This document shows positions 1-8,330 of a stretch of DNA of 60,034 nucleotides, in pieces. The notes beneath the pieces were generated by a model. That model was not told the origin of the DNA and searched no databases. It saw nothing but the letters and a program-made list of their open reading frames with translations. Position 1 is the first letter of the stretch. Every line of letters starts with the position of its first letter. The translations under genes were made by a program, and so were the position numbers. This DNA comes from Lachnoclostridium sp. UBA6558 (GTDB lineage Bacteria; Bacillota; Clostridia; Lachnospirales; Lachnospiraceae), in NCBI GenBank assembly GCA_002434335.1, contig DJJW01000024.1, positions 209,752-269,785 of the forward strand. The letters run 5' to 3'.

Positions 1-1
1 T

Positions 2-838
2 ACCGGTAAAAACAAATATACACTTTTTGATGTGACCATGGAGGAAGAGTTAAACCGCAGTTCCCTTGTTACCGAGGTTTTACGCCATGCCATTGCCAAC
101 GAAGAGATCTATGTGGTATATCAGCCTCAATATAATATTCGCAAAGAAAAGATGACAGGCTTTGAGGCACTTATGCGTATTCGTAACCAGAAACTGGGTG
201 ATTTGAATCCTATCGAATTTATACCAATAGCAGAGGAAAGCGGTATGATTACAGAACTTGGTGAGTGGATTCTTAAAGAAGCTTGTATATTTAATAAAAC
301 CCTTATAGACCATGGATTCCCTTCACTTATTGTCTCTGTCAATATCTCCAGTGTCCAATTAAGTAAAGCGAACTTTATCGATGTAGTTCGCAATATTTTA
401 GCAGAAACCGGTCTTCCTGCCTGCAACCTGGAACTGGAGGTAACAGAAAGTACTTTGGTATCTTCTCTTACAAACGCCTCTGTACAATTATCCTCCCTGC
501 AGGACTTAGGCGTTCGTATATCACTGGATGATTTTGGTACTGGCTATTCCTCCTTGAATTATCTGACGAATATACCAATTAATACTCTTAAAATGGACAA
601 GTCCTTTGTCAATAACATCAGCAGCAATGAAAAAGATGCACAGATAGCTTCCGGAATCATCCATCTGGCACACAGCATGAAGCTTGAGGTTATCGCAGAA
701 GGTGTTGAGAAGGCCGAACAATTAGAGGCTTTAAAGAAAAATAAATGTGATATTATCCAGGGATATATTTACAGCAAGCCACTATTGCCCCATATTCTAT
801 TCGAAACTTTGACTCCTTGTCCAATAAGTAATATTTAA
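2..838 (+). CDS. EAL-domain cyclic-di-GMP phosphodiesterase, C-terminal part (cut by window edge)
   Basis: The frame is open to the left edge, so a larger protein begins outside; the GTG at 32 is internal. The visible 278 residues are an EAL domain that would hydrolyse c-di-GMP to pGpG. The signature residues are present: FEALMR (metal-binding Glu), VNIS with a following Gln, LEVTES, DDFGTGYSS, LKMDKSF, VIAEGVE and QGYIYSKPL. The first visible residues (TGKNKYTLFD) resemble the linker that follows a GGDEF domain, so a GGDEF-EAL protein is likely, but no GGDEF motif can be seen. With all metal ligands intact I infer an active phosphodiesterase rather than a degenerate c-di-GMP sensor. Confidence 0.9.
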   Translation, partial: TGKNKYTLFDVTMEEELNRSSLVTEVLRHAIANEEIYVVYQPQYNIRKEKMTGFEALMRIRNQKLGDLNPIEFIPIAEESGMITELGEWILKEACIFNKTLIDHGFPSLIVSVNISSVQLSKANFIDVVRNILAETGLPACNLELEVTESTLVSSLTNASVQLSSLQDLGVRISLDDFGTGYSSLNYLTNIPINTLKMDKSFVNNISSNEKDAQIASGIIHLAHSMKLEVIAEGVEKAEQLEALKKNKCDIIQGYIYSKPLLPHILFETLTPCPISNI

Positions 839-848
839 TAAAAAATTC

Positions 849-877
849 TTGACAATTGACACAATTTATTGTATTCT
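849..877 (+). promoter_or_regulatory. Sigma-A-type promoter of tRNA-Trp
   Basis: Perfect -35 TTGACA at 849-854, a 17-bp spacer and TATTCT at 872-877, 31 bp before the tRNA. A second TTGACA overlaps at 856-861 but its spacing to a -10-like box is poor. Confidence 0.6.
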
Positions 878-908
878 ATATTAGCAGTCGCGGCAAGCGA
901 CTGAGCTT

Positions 909-979
909 AGGGGATTGGTCAAATGGTATGACAAGGGTCTCCAAAACCTTTAGCGGGAGTTCGATTCTCTCATCCCCTG
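909..979 (+). tRNA. tRNA-Trp (CCA anticodon)
   Basis: A full cloverleaf can be drawn. Acceptor stem AGGGGAT (909-915) pairs with ATCCCCT (972-978). The D stem is GTC/GAC. The anticodon stem AGGGT/ACCTT encloses loop CTCCAAA with anticodon CCA at 941-943. The T stem GGGAG/CTCTC encloses TTCGATT. The discriminator base is G979; CCA is not encoded. It is a single-gene unit with its own promoter and terminator. Confidence 0.95.
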
Positions 980-980
980 T

Positions 981-1011
981 AAACACTATCAGATTCTGGT
1001 AGTGTTTTTTT
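981..1011 (+). terminator. Rho-independent terminator of tRNA-Trp
   Basis: Ten-bp stem (981-990 with 998-1007, one G-T pair), 7-nt loop, followed directly by a T run. It starts two bases after the tRNA. Confidence 0.85.
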
Positions 1012-1220
1012 GTTGTATTTTATCAGTGTTTTCAAGGGTTGTAGCGTTTTTTCTTTGTTACTCAGTAAAACAATACCAGAAATGAAACCCATCTTTATAT
1101 ATTTCACTTCCTCCACTATCAGCCATAACAGAGATATAATCATCACACAATATAATAGAGACAAAGCTCATTAGTTTACCTCATATTCTAATATAAAATA
1201 TACATTTTATCTACTATACT

Positions 1221-1418
1221 TTATTGTATCTTACGTTTGAATATCGAGACGATCCACCTTGTGCTACCATAGCTTTGAGCAGCAGCAACGGTGTTTACTA
1301 ACTCCCATCCCTGTGAACCCAATTCATTCAATTCATTTTGGAAAGTGTATTGATTAACCTTACCACCTAACGCTCCCTTAGCATCAGTAAAAAGTGTTTT
1401 ATATTCAAATTTTTCCAT
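1221..1418 (-). CDS. DUF4177 family small protein
   Basis: A 65-residue protein beginning MEKFEYKTL, with the core ELNELGSQGWELVNTVA and ending in a WIVSIFKRK strand. This is the compact pattern of DUF4177, a small domain of unknown function common in Firmicutes. A strong AGGAGG site stands 7 bases before the ATG. It is monocistronic, lying between the tRNA-Trp terminator and a holin gene. No membrane segment or catalytic motif is visible, and no function can be assigned. Confidence 0.75.
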   Translation of the reverse strand: MEKFEYKTLFTDAKGALGGKVNQYTFQNELNELGSQGWELVNTVAAAQSYGSTRWIVSIFKRKIQ

Positions 1419-1783
1419 ATAGATATCCTCCTCAAATTTGTTTCTGGTGCTGATTTAATACCAAACTTCCATTCAATTTACCAAAGCAAATGATTGTTAT
1501 ATACTTTAATTAACATCCTTTTTACCACTTCTCTAACCATTTCATCAAATTCCTACCACCTGATTCATAATTAAACCTGACGATTATATTAATAATACTA
1601 TATTACATGGAATATATTTGCAATATGATTATGTAATAAAAAGTCATTTAAATATTAAAATTAAATATATAAATTCCAATTTATTATGAGCTCCACCCTC
1701 ATTTGGGTGGAGCTTTTTGTTAAAGAGGCCCTTTGTTATTCGTAACAGAGGGCTTCTTCCGGCTGTAATTTAACTTTATTCTT
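1419..1783. other. Intergenic stretch with two strong hairpins
   Basis: AT-rich and without a credible ORF. Hairpin A (1689-1714, 10-bp perfect stem AGCTCCACCC/GGGTGGAGCT) is followed on the plus strand by TTTTT, although no plus-strand gene precedes it. Hairpin B (1725-1757) fits a terminator for the minus-strand holin gene. Confidence 0.6.
1725..1757 (-). terminator. Probable terminator of the holin gene
   Basis: An 11-bp stem GCCCTTTGTTA (1728-1738)/TAACAGAGGGC (1743-1753) with a 4-nt loop, 27 bp past the holin stop. The minus-strand T tract is short, so termination strength is uncertain. Confidence 0.5.
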
Positions 1784-2101
1784 TTATTCCTTTTTACCGG
1801 GTGTCTTCTTACTTGTGCTCTTTCCACTGGCTTTTTTATCTGAGCAATCACTTTTGTTCTTTATATTTCGAAGGAGTTCAAAAGCTCCGGTGCTGGCAAG
1901 ACCACTTGCCAGTCCTCCCAACAAGATTTCCGGAGAGAACGTCCATTTATTCATCCACATATTTAGTAAAATACCTATTACCCCCATAATTAAAGGTATA
2001 AATTTATTGGGAACTACAGTAATGCTGTGTTTAATGATATACCCAAGGCAGTAACAGATACCAACAATAATCAATACTACATATTGATTTATGAATTCCA
2101 T
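1784..2101 (-). CDS. Phage holin-like protein (Hol44/holin superfamily V type)
   Basis: 105 residues from the ATG at 2101, chosen because GGAGAG lies just upstream; an ATG nine codons earlier has no ribosome site. Two hydrophobic segments (about residues 5-25 and 33-50), the PNKFIPLIMGVIGILLN block and the EILLGGLASGLASTG segment match the Hol44 family, followed by a charged Lys/Ser-rich tail. Holins permeabilise the membrane to release a murein hydrolase. No endolysin, tail or integrase gene is nearby, so this is either a domesticated holin (toxin or enzyme export, autolysis) or a prophage relic. The family match is from memory of its pattern. Confidence 0.7.
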   Translation of the reverse strand: MEFINQYVVLIIVGICYCLGYIIKHSITVVPNKFIPLIMGVIGILLNMWMNKWTFSPEILLGGLASGLASTGAFELLRNIKNKSDCSDKKASGKSTSKKTPGKKE

Positions 2102-2280
2102 ACTTCTCTCCGTTCCTGGGCTAAACATATTTTAAGATTGATAACGGTCAGCAATATCATGTCAAAAGACCATAATATACTTTTGCATATAGACTTACTT
2201 GATGTATTCATATATATAGAATACATCTACTCCCTCAAACTTAAAATATCGGTTTCAATACAGCTATGATATGATAATAA

Positions 2281-2328
2281 GAAACTGCTATCGAACAGCC
2301 TGTTTCTAAACTATTCAATAGCAGTTCT
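2281..2328 (-). terminator. Long hairpin downstream of the MFS gene
   Basis: GAAACTGCTAT at 2281-2291 pairs with ATAGCAGTTC near 2317-2326, enclosing a second small stem. On the minus strand it is followed by TTTCTTATT. It lies about 130 bp past the MFS stop and is the best terminator candidate for that gene. Confidence 0.4.
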
Positions 2329-2401
2329 TCTACTATTATATTCAATTCTTCTGTCATATTTACTCATTTTCTGTTATTCGATACTTGATATCCGTTATTC
2401 C

Positions 2402-2455
2402 CTTAATTAGTGCTTAATTTTCTTGCTTAATGAAAGCTTAATTTTAAGCCTTTGA
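2402..2455. repeat. Degenerate 11-13 bp tandem repeat at the 3' end of the MFS gene
   Basis: GCTTAATTTTCTT, GCTTAATGAAA and GCTTAATTTTA follow one another (2411-2446) within a few bases of the MFS stop codon. Copies are imperfect and could be chance in AT-rich DNA if it were not for similar arrays at other gene ends. Confidence 0.45.
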
Positions 2456-2461
2456 AAATTC

Positions 2462-3838
2462 TTAAACGGATACCCTTCCATCCTGTCTGTTTGTATCAAT
2501 TTTCTCTGTTTCAATCTGAAACTTGATATATATGGAGCAGCCTATCAGTATAAGAAAGCCTAATATATTAAGTATCTGCTGGGGATATATATATAGTCCG
2601 TTGATTGTAACCGAATGTCCCTCGAGAAAATTAAGCAGCCTTCCGCCAACTACCGAGACAAAGAATCCCAGTACGCCGGACAGAGAGGATACTAAGGATA
2701 ACCATATCATTCTCTTTTCATTCTTAAAGAAGTCCAGCTGTACTCCGAATAAACCGATACCTACAAAGGCCCAGGCTGTTGAGGATAACAGGGCACCCAG
2801 GATATGAAAGGGATAGGCATTTGCCGGAACTGTAAAAGCTATCGCTAAGAGATTTAAACCCAGTATTGCCAGGCTGTAGCGCAGCATTTTTGCCATGCCG
2901 TATTTGTCCGCCATTCTGCCAATCTTAGGCGTTATATAAATACGGTACAGATTACACAAAAATCCCACCAGCATCATAAACGTATAGGGAAGCTTTAAGA
3001 CATTTACCTGGTAACTGGCTATAAACGGAATGGATATATAAAAGCCTGTTATATAAAGACTCTGGAGTATTAATGCCTTACGAAACTTCTTGTCCTTAAA
3101 GGCTTCTGCAAGCTCAGAAATAAGCCTCCTTTCCTCTGTCTTATGCTTTACCGGGTTTGCTTCCGTTGCTCTTTTAACAAGCCTGCCGTGCATTTCCTTA
3201 CCTTCGGTATTCAGATAGGATACACGGGGTTCCTTCATTTTAGACATAGCTATAACATTGATAATAACCAGAACTAAAATGATAATTCCTAAAACCAGAA
3301 ATCCTATGCGTATGCTATTTGATTTAAAAAAGTCAAATATAACACCTGCAATAAGCATGGTACCGGATACCGCAAATACAGCTACCGAGTCTTTAATGGA
3401 AAAATATTTTCCCCTCAGCCTGCTTGGTACCAGGCTGGCAATCCAGTCCTGGGAGGCAGGTGTTCCTATTTGAACAAATATCTGTGCCAGAAAATAGAAC
3501 AGGACAATTAATAGTGCCTTCAGTTCATCACTTACTGGTAAAAACGGTACAAAATATATAACAGAAAATAAAATCCTAAAAAATGAGGTAAAACATACAA
3601 GAAATTTGTATTTCTTTATACGCCCCATATACTGGATCAAAAATATCTGTGCTATGGCAGCCAAACTTGCCAATGAAGTAATAATACCAATATTGGCATC
3701 AGAAATATTACAATAGGTCATTAAGGTTGCTATAAAGGTTCCCCCGGCTAATTGGACAATTGTCTGAGCGGCACTATCTCCGATAGTAAAATTAACTCTG
3801 CTTTTTTTGTAGTCTTCCTTATTTTCCGGAAGTGCCAT
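2462..3838 (-). CDS. Major facilitator superfamily permease
   Basis: 458 residues from the ATG at 3838 (MALPENKEDY; AGGA eight bases upstream). The frame stays open to 3958 with another possible ATG at 3901, so the start is not certain. About 12 hydrophobic segments are visible with a long cytoplasmic loop around residues 210-250. GRIKK and GRMADKYG occupy the positions of the MFS loop 2-3 and 8-9 motifs. The ASQDWIASLVPSRLRGKYFS stretch occurs in a group of uncharacterised Clostridia MFS proteins. The substrate cannot be inferred. It stands alone, followed by short repeats and a hairpin. Confidence 0.85.
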   Translation of the reverse strand: MALPENKEDYKKSRVNFTIGDSAAQTIVQLAGGTFIATLMTYCNISDANIGIITSLASLAAIAQIFLIQYMGRIKKYKFLVCFTSFFRILFSVIYFVPFLPVSDELKALLIVLFYFLAQIFVQIGTPASQDWIASLVPSRLRGKYFSIKDSVAVFAVSGTMLIAGVIFDFFKSNSIRIGFLVLGIIILVLVIINVIAMSKMKEPRVSYLNTEGKEMHGRLVKRATEANPVKHKTEERRLISELAEAFKDKKFRKALILQSLYITGFYISIPFIASYQVNVLKLPYTFMMLVGFLCNLYRIYITPKIGRMADKYGMAKMLRYSLAILGLNLLAIAFTVPANAYPFHILGALLSSTAWAFVGIGLFGVQLDFFKNEKRMIWLSLVSSLSGVLGFFVSVVGGRLLNFLEGHSVTINGLYIYPQQILNILGFLILIGCSIYIKFQIETEKIDTNRQDGRVSV

Positions 3839-4182
3839 GAAGTATATCCTGCGCAACTTTGCAAGCAGATACTGATTGAAAAATTTTATATTATAAGACA
3901 TTAAGAATGAAGCCCTCCAAAGCCCATTGTTTATCTGATTAGTAGTAACAGAACACAATTATAGCTTAGGCGGACAAATATGTAAATTGATTTCATTTAC
4001 CAATAGATATACTTCTTTTGTGTTTTCTTATATATTTTCTTATGAATTTTCTAATTTATTCCTTATTTTATTTTTGCATTATTACCTATGTTTTTATTTC
4101 CCTTTTTTATTTTCTTGTCATCCCTAACAATTAGATTATTCCAATTAGATTATTCCAATTAGAAGTAATTACTCTTTACGTC
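3839..4182. other. AT-rich intergenic stretch
   Basis: No supportable gene. The right part contains a 14-bp tandem repeat (4129-4166); the left part must hold the MFS promoter, which I cannot pin down. Confidence 0.5.
4129..4166. repeat. 14-bp tandem repeat, 2.7 copies, 3' of the rubrerythrin gene
   Basis: Unit AATTAGATTATTCC is repeated exactly at 4129-4142 and 4143-4156, then partially at 4157-4166. It ends 17 bp from the rubrerythrin stop codon. Confidence 0.85.
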
Positions 4183-4722
4183 TTATACATTGGTATCATA
4201 TACCTGGTAATAACCTTGAGGAAAGCCACAGATTGGGCATATAGCCGGTGCACAGGTTCCACCCAGGATATTTCCACAGTTTATACAGATCCACAATACC
4301 TGACTTTTTTTACAGAATACCTCATTGTTCTCAATATCGTTGGCAAAGTTCTCAAAAATCACCTCATGATTAAGCTCAATATTAGCCACACCATCAAAAA
4401 GCGCCTCTATCTGGGTATATCCTTCTTCTCTGGCTATTTCTGCATATTGTCTATAGGTATTATTTCCTTTCGATTCTTCTGTTGCAGCTGCCAGTCTCAG
4501 ATTTTCCAGAGTACTTGGCATTGTTCCCTGATTGATTAATTGAAGCCAGATGGTAGCGTGCTCTCGTTCAAATCCAGCAATTATATCAAATACATTACCG
4601 ATTTGAATATAGCCATCCTGTCTTGCTTTAATTCCATCTATCCGATATCTTGTACTGCTCATAAGCTCACCCTCAAAAGCACGCTGCAAGTTCATATATG
4701 TTCTGCTTTGTGTAAAATCCAT
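4183..4722 (-). CDS. Rubrerythrin-type diiron protein
   Basis: 179 residues from the ATG at 4722, preceded by GAAGGAA; the frame extends further upstream without a better start. The N-terminal ferritin-like four-helix part keeps the iron ligands expected of rubrerythrin: Glu19, the EREH pair (E52, E54/H55), Glu82/83 and E116-x-x-H119. The C-terminal rubredoxin-like site is C146xxC149 and C162xxC165 after a Trp. Rubrerythrins reduce hydrogen peroxide in the cytoplasm of anaerobes with electrons from rubredoxin or NADH oxidoreductases. The length is slightly below the classical 190 residues, but both metal sites look complete. Monocistronic. Confidence 0.9.
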   Translation of the reverse strand: MDFTQSRTYMNLQRAFEGELMSSTRYRIDGIKARQDGYIQIGNVFDIIAGFEREHATIWLQLINQGTMPSTLENLRLAAATEESKGNNTYRQYAEIAREEGYTQIEALFDGVANIELNHEVIFENFANDIENNEVFCKKSQVLWICINCGNILGGTCAPAICPICGFPQGYYQVYDTNV

Positions 4723-4883
4723 TGTTATTCCTTCTTTCTCCGGTATATTACTAAATAATATGTAGTTTATAATGCAAATATGTGACTGGATAATTTTTAT
4801 CAATTATCTAATGCATATTTCTTATAAATCAGGAGATAATGTTTTTGGAAATGAAATGGAGTAAATCCGGAAAAGAGGTCATT

Positions 4884-5036
4884 ATGTCATATGTTGCACC
4901 AGCAATTAAGGACAGGTTTGAATCCCTGCCCATTGAATTAAAAGATTCAATTTTGAAAAGAAATGTTACATTGAATAACATACAGGATTTAATACAGGTT
5001 CTAGAGCAGATTGTAGCAGAAGGAGAAAGAGCATAA
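4884..5036 (+). CDS. Small conserved-looking hypothetical protein (50 aa)
   Basis: Begins MSYVAPAIKDRFESLP at 4884, with AGAGGT nine bases before the ATG. An in-frame ATG at 4839 lacks a ribosome site. The protein is amphipathic and helical (IQDLIQVLEQIVAEG at the end), with no membrane segment. The good ribosome site and a terminator hairpin that begins within the last codons argue for a real gene. Function unknown. Confidence 0.6.
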   Translation: MSYVAPAIKDRFESLPIELKDSILKRNVTLNNIQDLIQVLEQIVAEGERA

Positions 5037-5058
5037 CAGCTCTTTCTCCTTTATTTTA
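5020..5058 (+). terminator. Terminator of the 50-aa gene
   Basis: AAGGAGAAAGAGC (5020-5032) and GCTCTTTCTCCTT (5039-5051) form a perfect 13-bp stem with a 6-nt loop, then TATTTTAG. The stop codon lies in the loop. Confidence 0.8.
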
Positions 5059-5094
5059 GTCATTTATTCGTATTTACTTAGCAATTTATTTCGG

Positions 5095-5407
5095 TCTTAT
5101 TTTGTTATTTCACTTGTTTTAGTTTATTTATTCCGTTCATTTGTTTCAGTTTCATTTATTTCAGTTTATTGTTTTAATTCATTTGCTTCCGTCCATTTGT
5201 TTCAGTTTCATTTATCTCAGTTCATTATTTCAATTCATTTGTTGCAGTTCTAATTTATTTGCTTTCGTTTATTGATTCAATTCATTTGTTGCAGTTCCAG
5301 TTTATTTTCTTCCGTTTATTGATTCAATTCATTTGTTGCAGTTCTAATTTATTTTCTTCCGTTTATTGTTTCAATTCATTTGTAACAGTTCCAGTTTATT
5401 TTCTTCA
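5095..5407. repeat. 47-bp tandem array with degenerate flank, directly 3' of the chemoreceptor gene
   Basis: The anchor CAATTCATTTG recurs at 5231, 5278, 5325 and 5372, i.e. at exactly 47-bp steps. Each unit also carries GCAGTTC(T/C)A and CTTCCGTTTATT. Further left the same words continue without fixed spacing (5100-5230). The array runs into the last codons and stop of the minus-strand gene ending at 5405. No spacer pattern, so not CRISPR. Units contain smaller repeats of TTCATTTGTTTCAGT type, suggesting stepwise expansion. Confidence 0.9.
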
Positions 5408-6112
5408 GTTTATTTGTTCTTTTAAATCAATAAGCATCTGCAAAGTGTCTTTTGCATTATCAGTGATATCTCTCTGATAGGCTATTTCATGTTCTACATT
5501 TCTAGATACATCATTGGATATATAGGCTGCTTCGAGAATCTTTTGAAATACCTTCTTAACATCACTTACCATATCATTTTGCTTCTTTACAATATCATAG
5601 ATATTATCCATGGCTTTTACGGTCTCTGTAACAAAGGATTGTATGGATGCAATGGTTTCTGAGATTTCTTTCGAAGATTTAGCTGACTGTGAGGCTAGAT
5701 TTCTTACCTCACCGGCTACAACTGCAAATCCTTTTCCCTGCTCACCGGCCCTGGCTGCTTCAATGGAGGCATTTAAGGATAGCATATTCGTTTTATTGGA
5801 TATACCACCGATTACTTCCGCAAATCCTACTATCATATTTGACAGATTCTTCATTTGATTCATATTTTGAGAAGAATTCTCAACTACTTCATTCAACGAC
5901 TTAATTCTATCCAGTAAGTCATCTACACAGGTTATACCATCTTTTACAAGGTTCAGGGATGTATCTGAGCTGTTAATTGCATCAAATGCATTCTTTTCAA
6001 CTTTTAATTGGGAAGTATCAAGATTTTTTACTATCTCACCTATACTCTTGATAAACTCCTCTTGCTTCACCAATAATCTGTCAATTTCTGCGCAGTCTTT
6101 CATACAATCCAT
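5405..6112 (-). CDS. Soluble methyl-accepting chemotaxis-type signalling protein
   Basis: 235 residues from the ATG at 6112; a TTG four codons earlier and an ATG three codons later are alternatives. The body is one long coiled coil containing the conserved MCP hairpin tip (about residues 105-150: NKTNMLSLNASIEAARAG, then GKGFAVVAGEVRNLA). That tip normally contacts CheA and CheW. There is no transmembrane segment, no periplasmic domain and no recognisable PAS or globin sensor; only about 90 residues precede the tip. It is therefore a cytoplasmic receptor or a signalling adaptor. Its 3' end merges with a 47-bp repeat array. Confidence 0.85.
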   Translation of the reverse strand: MDCMKDCAEIDRLLVKQEEFIKSIGEIVKNLDTSQLKVEKNAFDAINSSDTSLNLVKDGITCVDDLLDRIKSLNEVVENSSQNMNQMKNLSNMIVGFAEVIGGISNKTNMLSLNASIEAARAGEQGKGFAVVAGEVRNLASQSAKSSKEISETIASIQSFVTETVKAMDNIYDIVKKQNDMVSDVKKVFQKILEAAYISNDVSRNVEHEIAYQRDITDNAKDTLQMLIDLKEQIN

Positions 6113-6204
6113 ATCAATAACCAACCTTTCTCACAGCCTGTATCTAAGAGCCACAGGCACTATTTTGTGTGTGAAATGTCATTTACATCACACAATTACC
6201 CAGT

Positions 6205-7572
6205 TTATAAGGAGCTTCCCTGTGAAAATAACCTGTTCAATTCTCTGATATTTTTTACGCCAATCAGCTTCATGCCTGTTTTCTTAATGGAGTCTGCATT
6301 TGTCTTAGGAAGGATACAGACCTTAAAGCCCATTTTCTCTGCTTCTGCCACTCTTTGATCCGCCATACTGACACCTCTTACCTCGCCGGTAAGGCCAATT
6401 TCGCCAAAGCATATGGTACGGCTGTCCAAGGCAAGATTGCGGTAGCTTGATAATATGGCAAGTACTATCCCCAAATCCAGCGCAGGTTCATTGATCCTCA
6501 TTCCGCCGGCAACATTGACATAAGCATCCATGGATGCCATCTGAAGACCTATTCTTTTCTCAAGCACTGCCATCAGTAGGTTTACCCTGTTGTAATCCGT
6601 TCCCGCCGCCGTACGTCTTGGCATATTAAAATTCGTCTGGCAAACTAACGCCTGTACCTCTACCAGTATAGGCCTTGTCCCCTCCATGGACGCTGCGACC
6701 ACAGAGCCTGGTTCATCCTCAGGCTTTCCCTGAAGCATATATTCTGAAGGATTTGTTACCTCTCTAAGTCCCTGATCCATCATCTCAAAGACACCGATTT
6801 CATTTGTTGAACCAAATCGATTCTTTACGCCACGAAGAATTCTATAAGAAGCTTTATTCTCTCCTTCAAAATACAGTACAGTATCCACCATATGTTCTAA
6901 TACTCTGGGACCGGCTACAACCCCTTCTTTGGTTACATGGCCTACAATAAATATTGATATATTAAGGCCTTTCGCCATATGCATCAGCACGCTTGTGGTT
7001 TCTCTTACCTGGCTTACACTGCCCGGTGCCGCACCAATCTCTTCTTTATACATGGTTTGGATAGAATCGATTATTACAATCTCAGGTTTATTTTTATTTA
7101 TGATTACTTCAATATTGTCAAGATTCGTCTCGCTTAAGAGAAGTAATTCTCCTTTAAATATACCAAGCCTGTCAGCCCTCATCTTAATCTGATCAAGGGA
7201 CTCCTCACCTGATATATACAAAACTCTATGCTGTTTATCGGTTAATTCTTTACAAATCTGAAGTAACAGGGTAGATTTTCCTATACCGGGGTCGCCTCCT
7301 ACCAGTACCAAAGAGCCGACTACGATACCCCCGCCTAAAACTCTGTCCATTTCCTGAAGTCCTGTTGATACCCTGTTATTTTCCGTTGCGCTGACAGCGG
7401 ATAACAGCTGAGGTTCCGGAAGAATACCGGTGCTTCTGCTTTTTTCACCTTTCTTTAATGGCGGTTCTTCTGCAAAAGTATCCCAGGTCTTGCAGGCAGG
7501 GCACTGTCCCATCCATTTTGAACTTTCATATCCGCATTCTGTACAGAAGAACACATTCTTTAACTTGGCCAT
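6205..7572 (-). CDS. radA: DNA repair protein RadA/Sms
   Basis: 455 residues from the ATG at 7572, with GGGAGG upstream; the frame's earlier ATG lacks one. The N-terminal zinc finger is C10xxC13 and C24xxC27. The RecA-like ATPase core has Walker A GGDPGIGKST near residue 92-101 and the RadA-specific KNRFG motif. The C-terminal third is the Lon-protease-like domain (DAYVNVAGG). RadA is a helicase that drives branch migration of recombination intermediates. It lies downstream of clpC in the same direction, a neighbourhood common in Firmicutes. Length is normal. Confidence 0.97.
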   Translation of the reverse strand: MAKLKNVFFCTECGYESSKWMGQCPACKTWDTFAEEPPLKKGEKSRSTGILPEPQLLSAVSATENNRVSTGLQEMDRVLGGGIVVGSLVLVGGDPGIGKSTLLLQICKELTDKQHRVLYISGEESLDQIKMRADRLGIFKGELLLLSETNLDNIEVIINKNKPEIVIIDSIQTMYKEEIGAAPGSVSQVRETTSVLMHMAKGLNISIFIVGHVTKEGVVAGPRVLEHMVDTVLYFEGENKASYRILRGVKNRFGSTNEIGVFEMMDQGLREVTNPSEYMLQGKPEDEPGSVVAASMEGTRPILVEVQALVCQTNFNMPRRTAAGTDYNRVNLLMAVLEKRIGLQMASMDAYVNVAGGMRINEPALDLGIVLAILSSYRNLALDSRTICFGEIGLTGEVRGVSMADQRVAEAEKMGFKVCILPKTNADSIKKTGMKLIGVKNIRELNRLFSQGSSL

Positions 7573-7681
7573 ACCATCCTCCCATTGCGTTTGCATACAT
7601 TTTAATACCGATTGGAAATTGTGTATGATGTTTCGGGAATTTCTTACACAATTGCCTTTATTTTACATCTATAATTGTAAC

Positions 7682-7710
7682 AAAGGAGAGGTATTATCCT
7701 CTCCTTTATA
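7682..7710 (-). terminator. Hairpin between the 138-aa gene and radA
   Basis: AAAGGAGAGG (7682-7691) pairs perfectly with CCTCTCCTTT (7698-7707). The T tract is weak on both strands; it may terminate or attenuate transcription into radA. Confidence 0.5.
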
Positions 7711-7739
7711 ATATTCTTGCTATTCGAATTACTTTTTTA

Positions 7740-8156
7740 TTAAATCTTTACAATTTTTACGTCAGCTTTACCGCTATTGGTACCAAGCTCTACGCTGAAA
7801 TTAAGTTTCCCGCCAAGATTAGTCTTCATTTTGCCTAAATTGGTATCATCAATATAGATCTTATATTCCTTCTCTGCTTCCAATTCAAGAGTTATCTGAG
7901 AATCCTCATATCCTTCTACTGCAAAACTGATTTCTCTTTCTGTTATATTTAACTCATTTACCGAGGTTCCAGGTACTGATTCGTATACAATCATTCCGTT
8001 CTTCTCTAATTTCGTAATTTCCTTAAAGGTCTTAACTTTATACAAATCGCCGTTATGTTCAAAATCATTGACCTTGGATTTCTCACTTAATTCATAATTT
8101 CCGAAACTTATTGTCCCATTGCTTTCTTTACGAATTAACTCTTTTACAATTGACAT
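7740..8156 (-). CDS. Conserved hypothetical beta-rich protein between clpC and radA
   Basis: 138 residues with GGGAGG before the ATG. The protein is soluble, acidic and predicted beta-rich, with no cysteine and no membrane segment. It starts MSIVKELIRKESNGTISFGN and contains a conserved-looking GDLYKVKTFKEITKLEKNG block. Similar Lachnospiraceae proteins are, as I remember, labelled endosialidase in databases, but I see no catalytic motif supporting that name. Its position between clpC and radA could mean a stress link; that is inference from neighbourhood only. Confidence 0.7.
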   Translation of the reverse strand: MSIVKELIRKESNGTISFGNYELSEKSKVNDFEHNGDLYKVKTFKEITKLEKNGMIVYESVPGTSVNELNITEREISFAVEGYEDSQITLELEAEKEYKIYIDDTNLGKMKTNLGGKLNFSVELGTNSGKADVKIVKI

Positions 8157-8218
8157 GTAAAAATCCTCCCAATAGATAAATGCTTGCTTTTTCCTTTAGT
8201 CATATATGCTAATCATCT

Positions 8219-8246
8219 GGAGAAGGGGGGACTGCCCTCCTTCTCC
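8219..8246 (-). terminator. Strong hairpin downstream of clpC
   Basis: Twelve-bp stem GGAGAAGGGGGG/CCCTCCTTCTCC with a 4-nt loop, 85 bp beyond the clpC stop. No T tract follows on either strand, so it may stabilise the 3' end rather than terminate. Confidence 0.45.
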
Positions 8247-8330
8247 ACTTAATGTTACGCTTTATGATTATAGCTCATATTATACTATATTTTCGTGTCA
8301 ATTTCCACAGGATTATTCACAAGTTTTGAA

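Noticed and set aside
970..1164. 64-codon minus-strand ORF overlapping the tRNA-Trp terminator
   Set aside because: It runs through the terminator and tRNA 3' end, has no ribosome site, and its sequence looks random.
1784..2128. Prophage
   Set aside because: Only a holin is present; no integrase, lysin, portal or tail genes in either direction.
5231..5407. CRISPR array
   Set aside because: The 47-bp units are contiguous with no unique spacers, and no cas gene is near.
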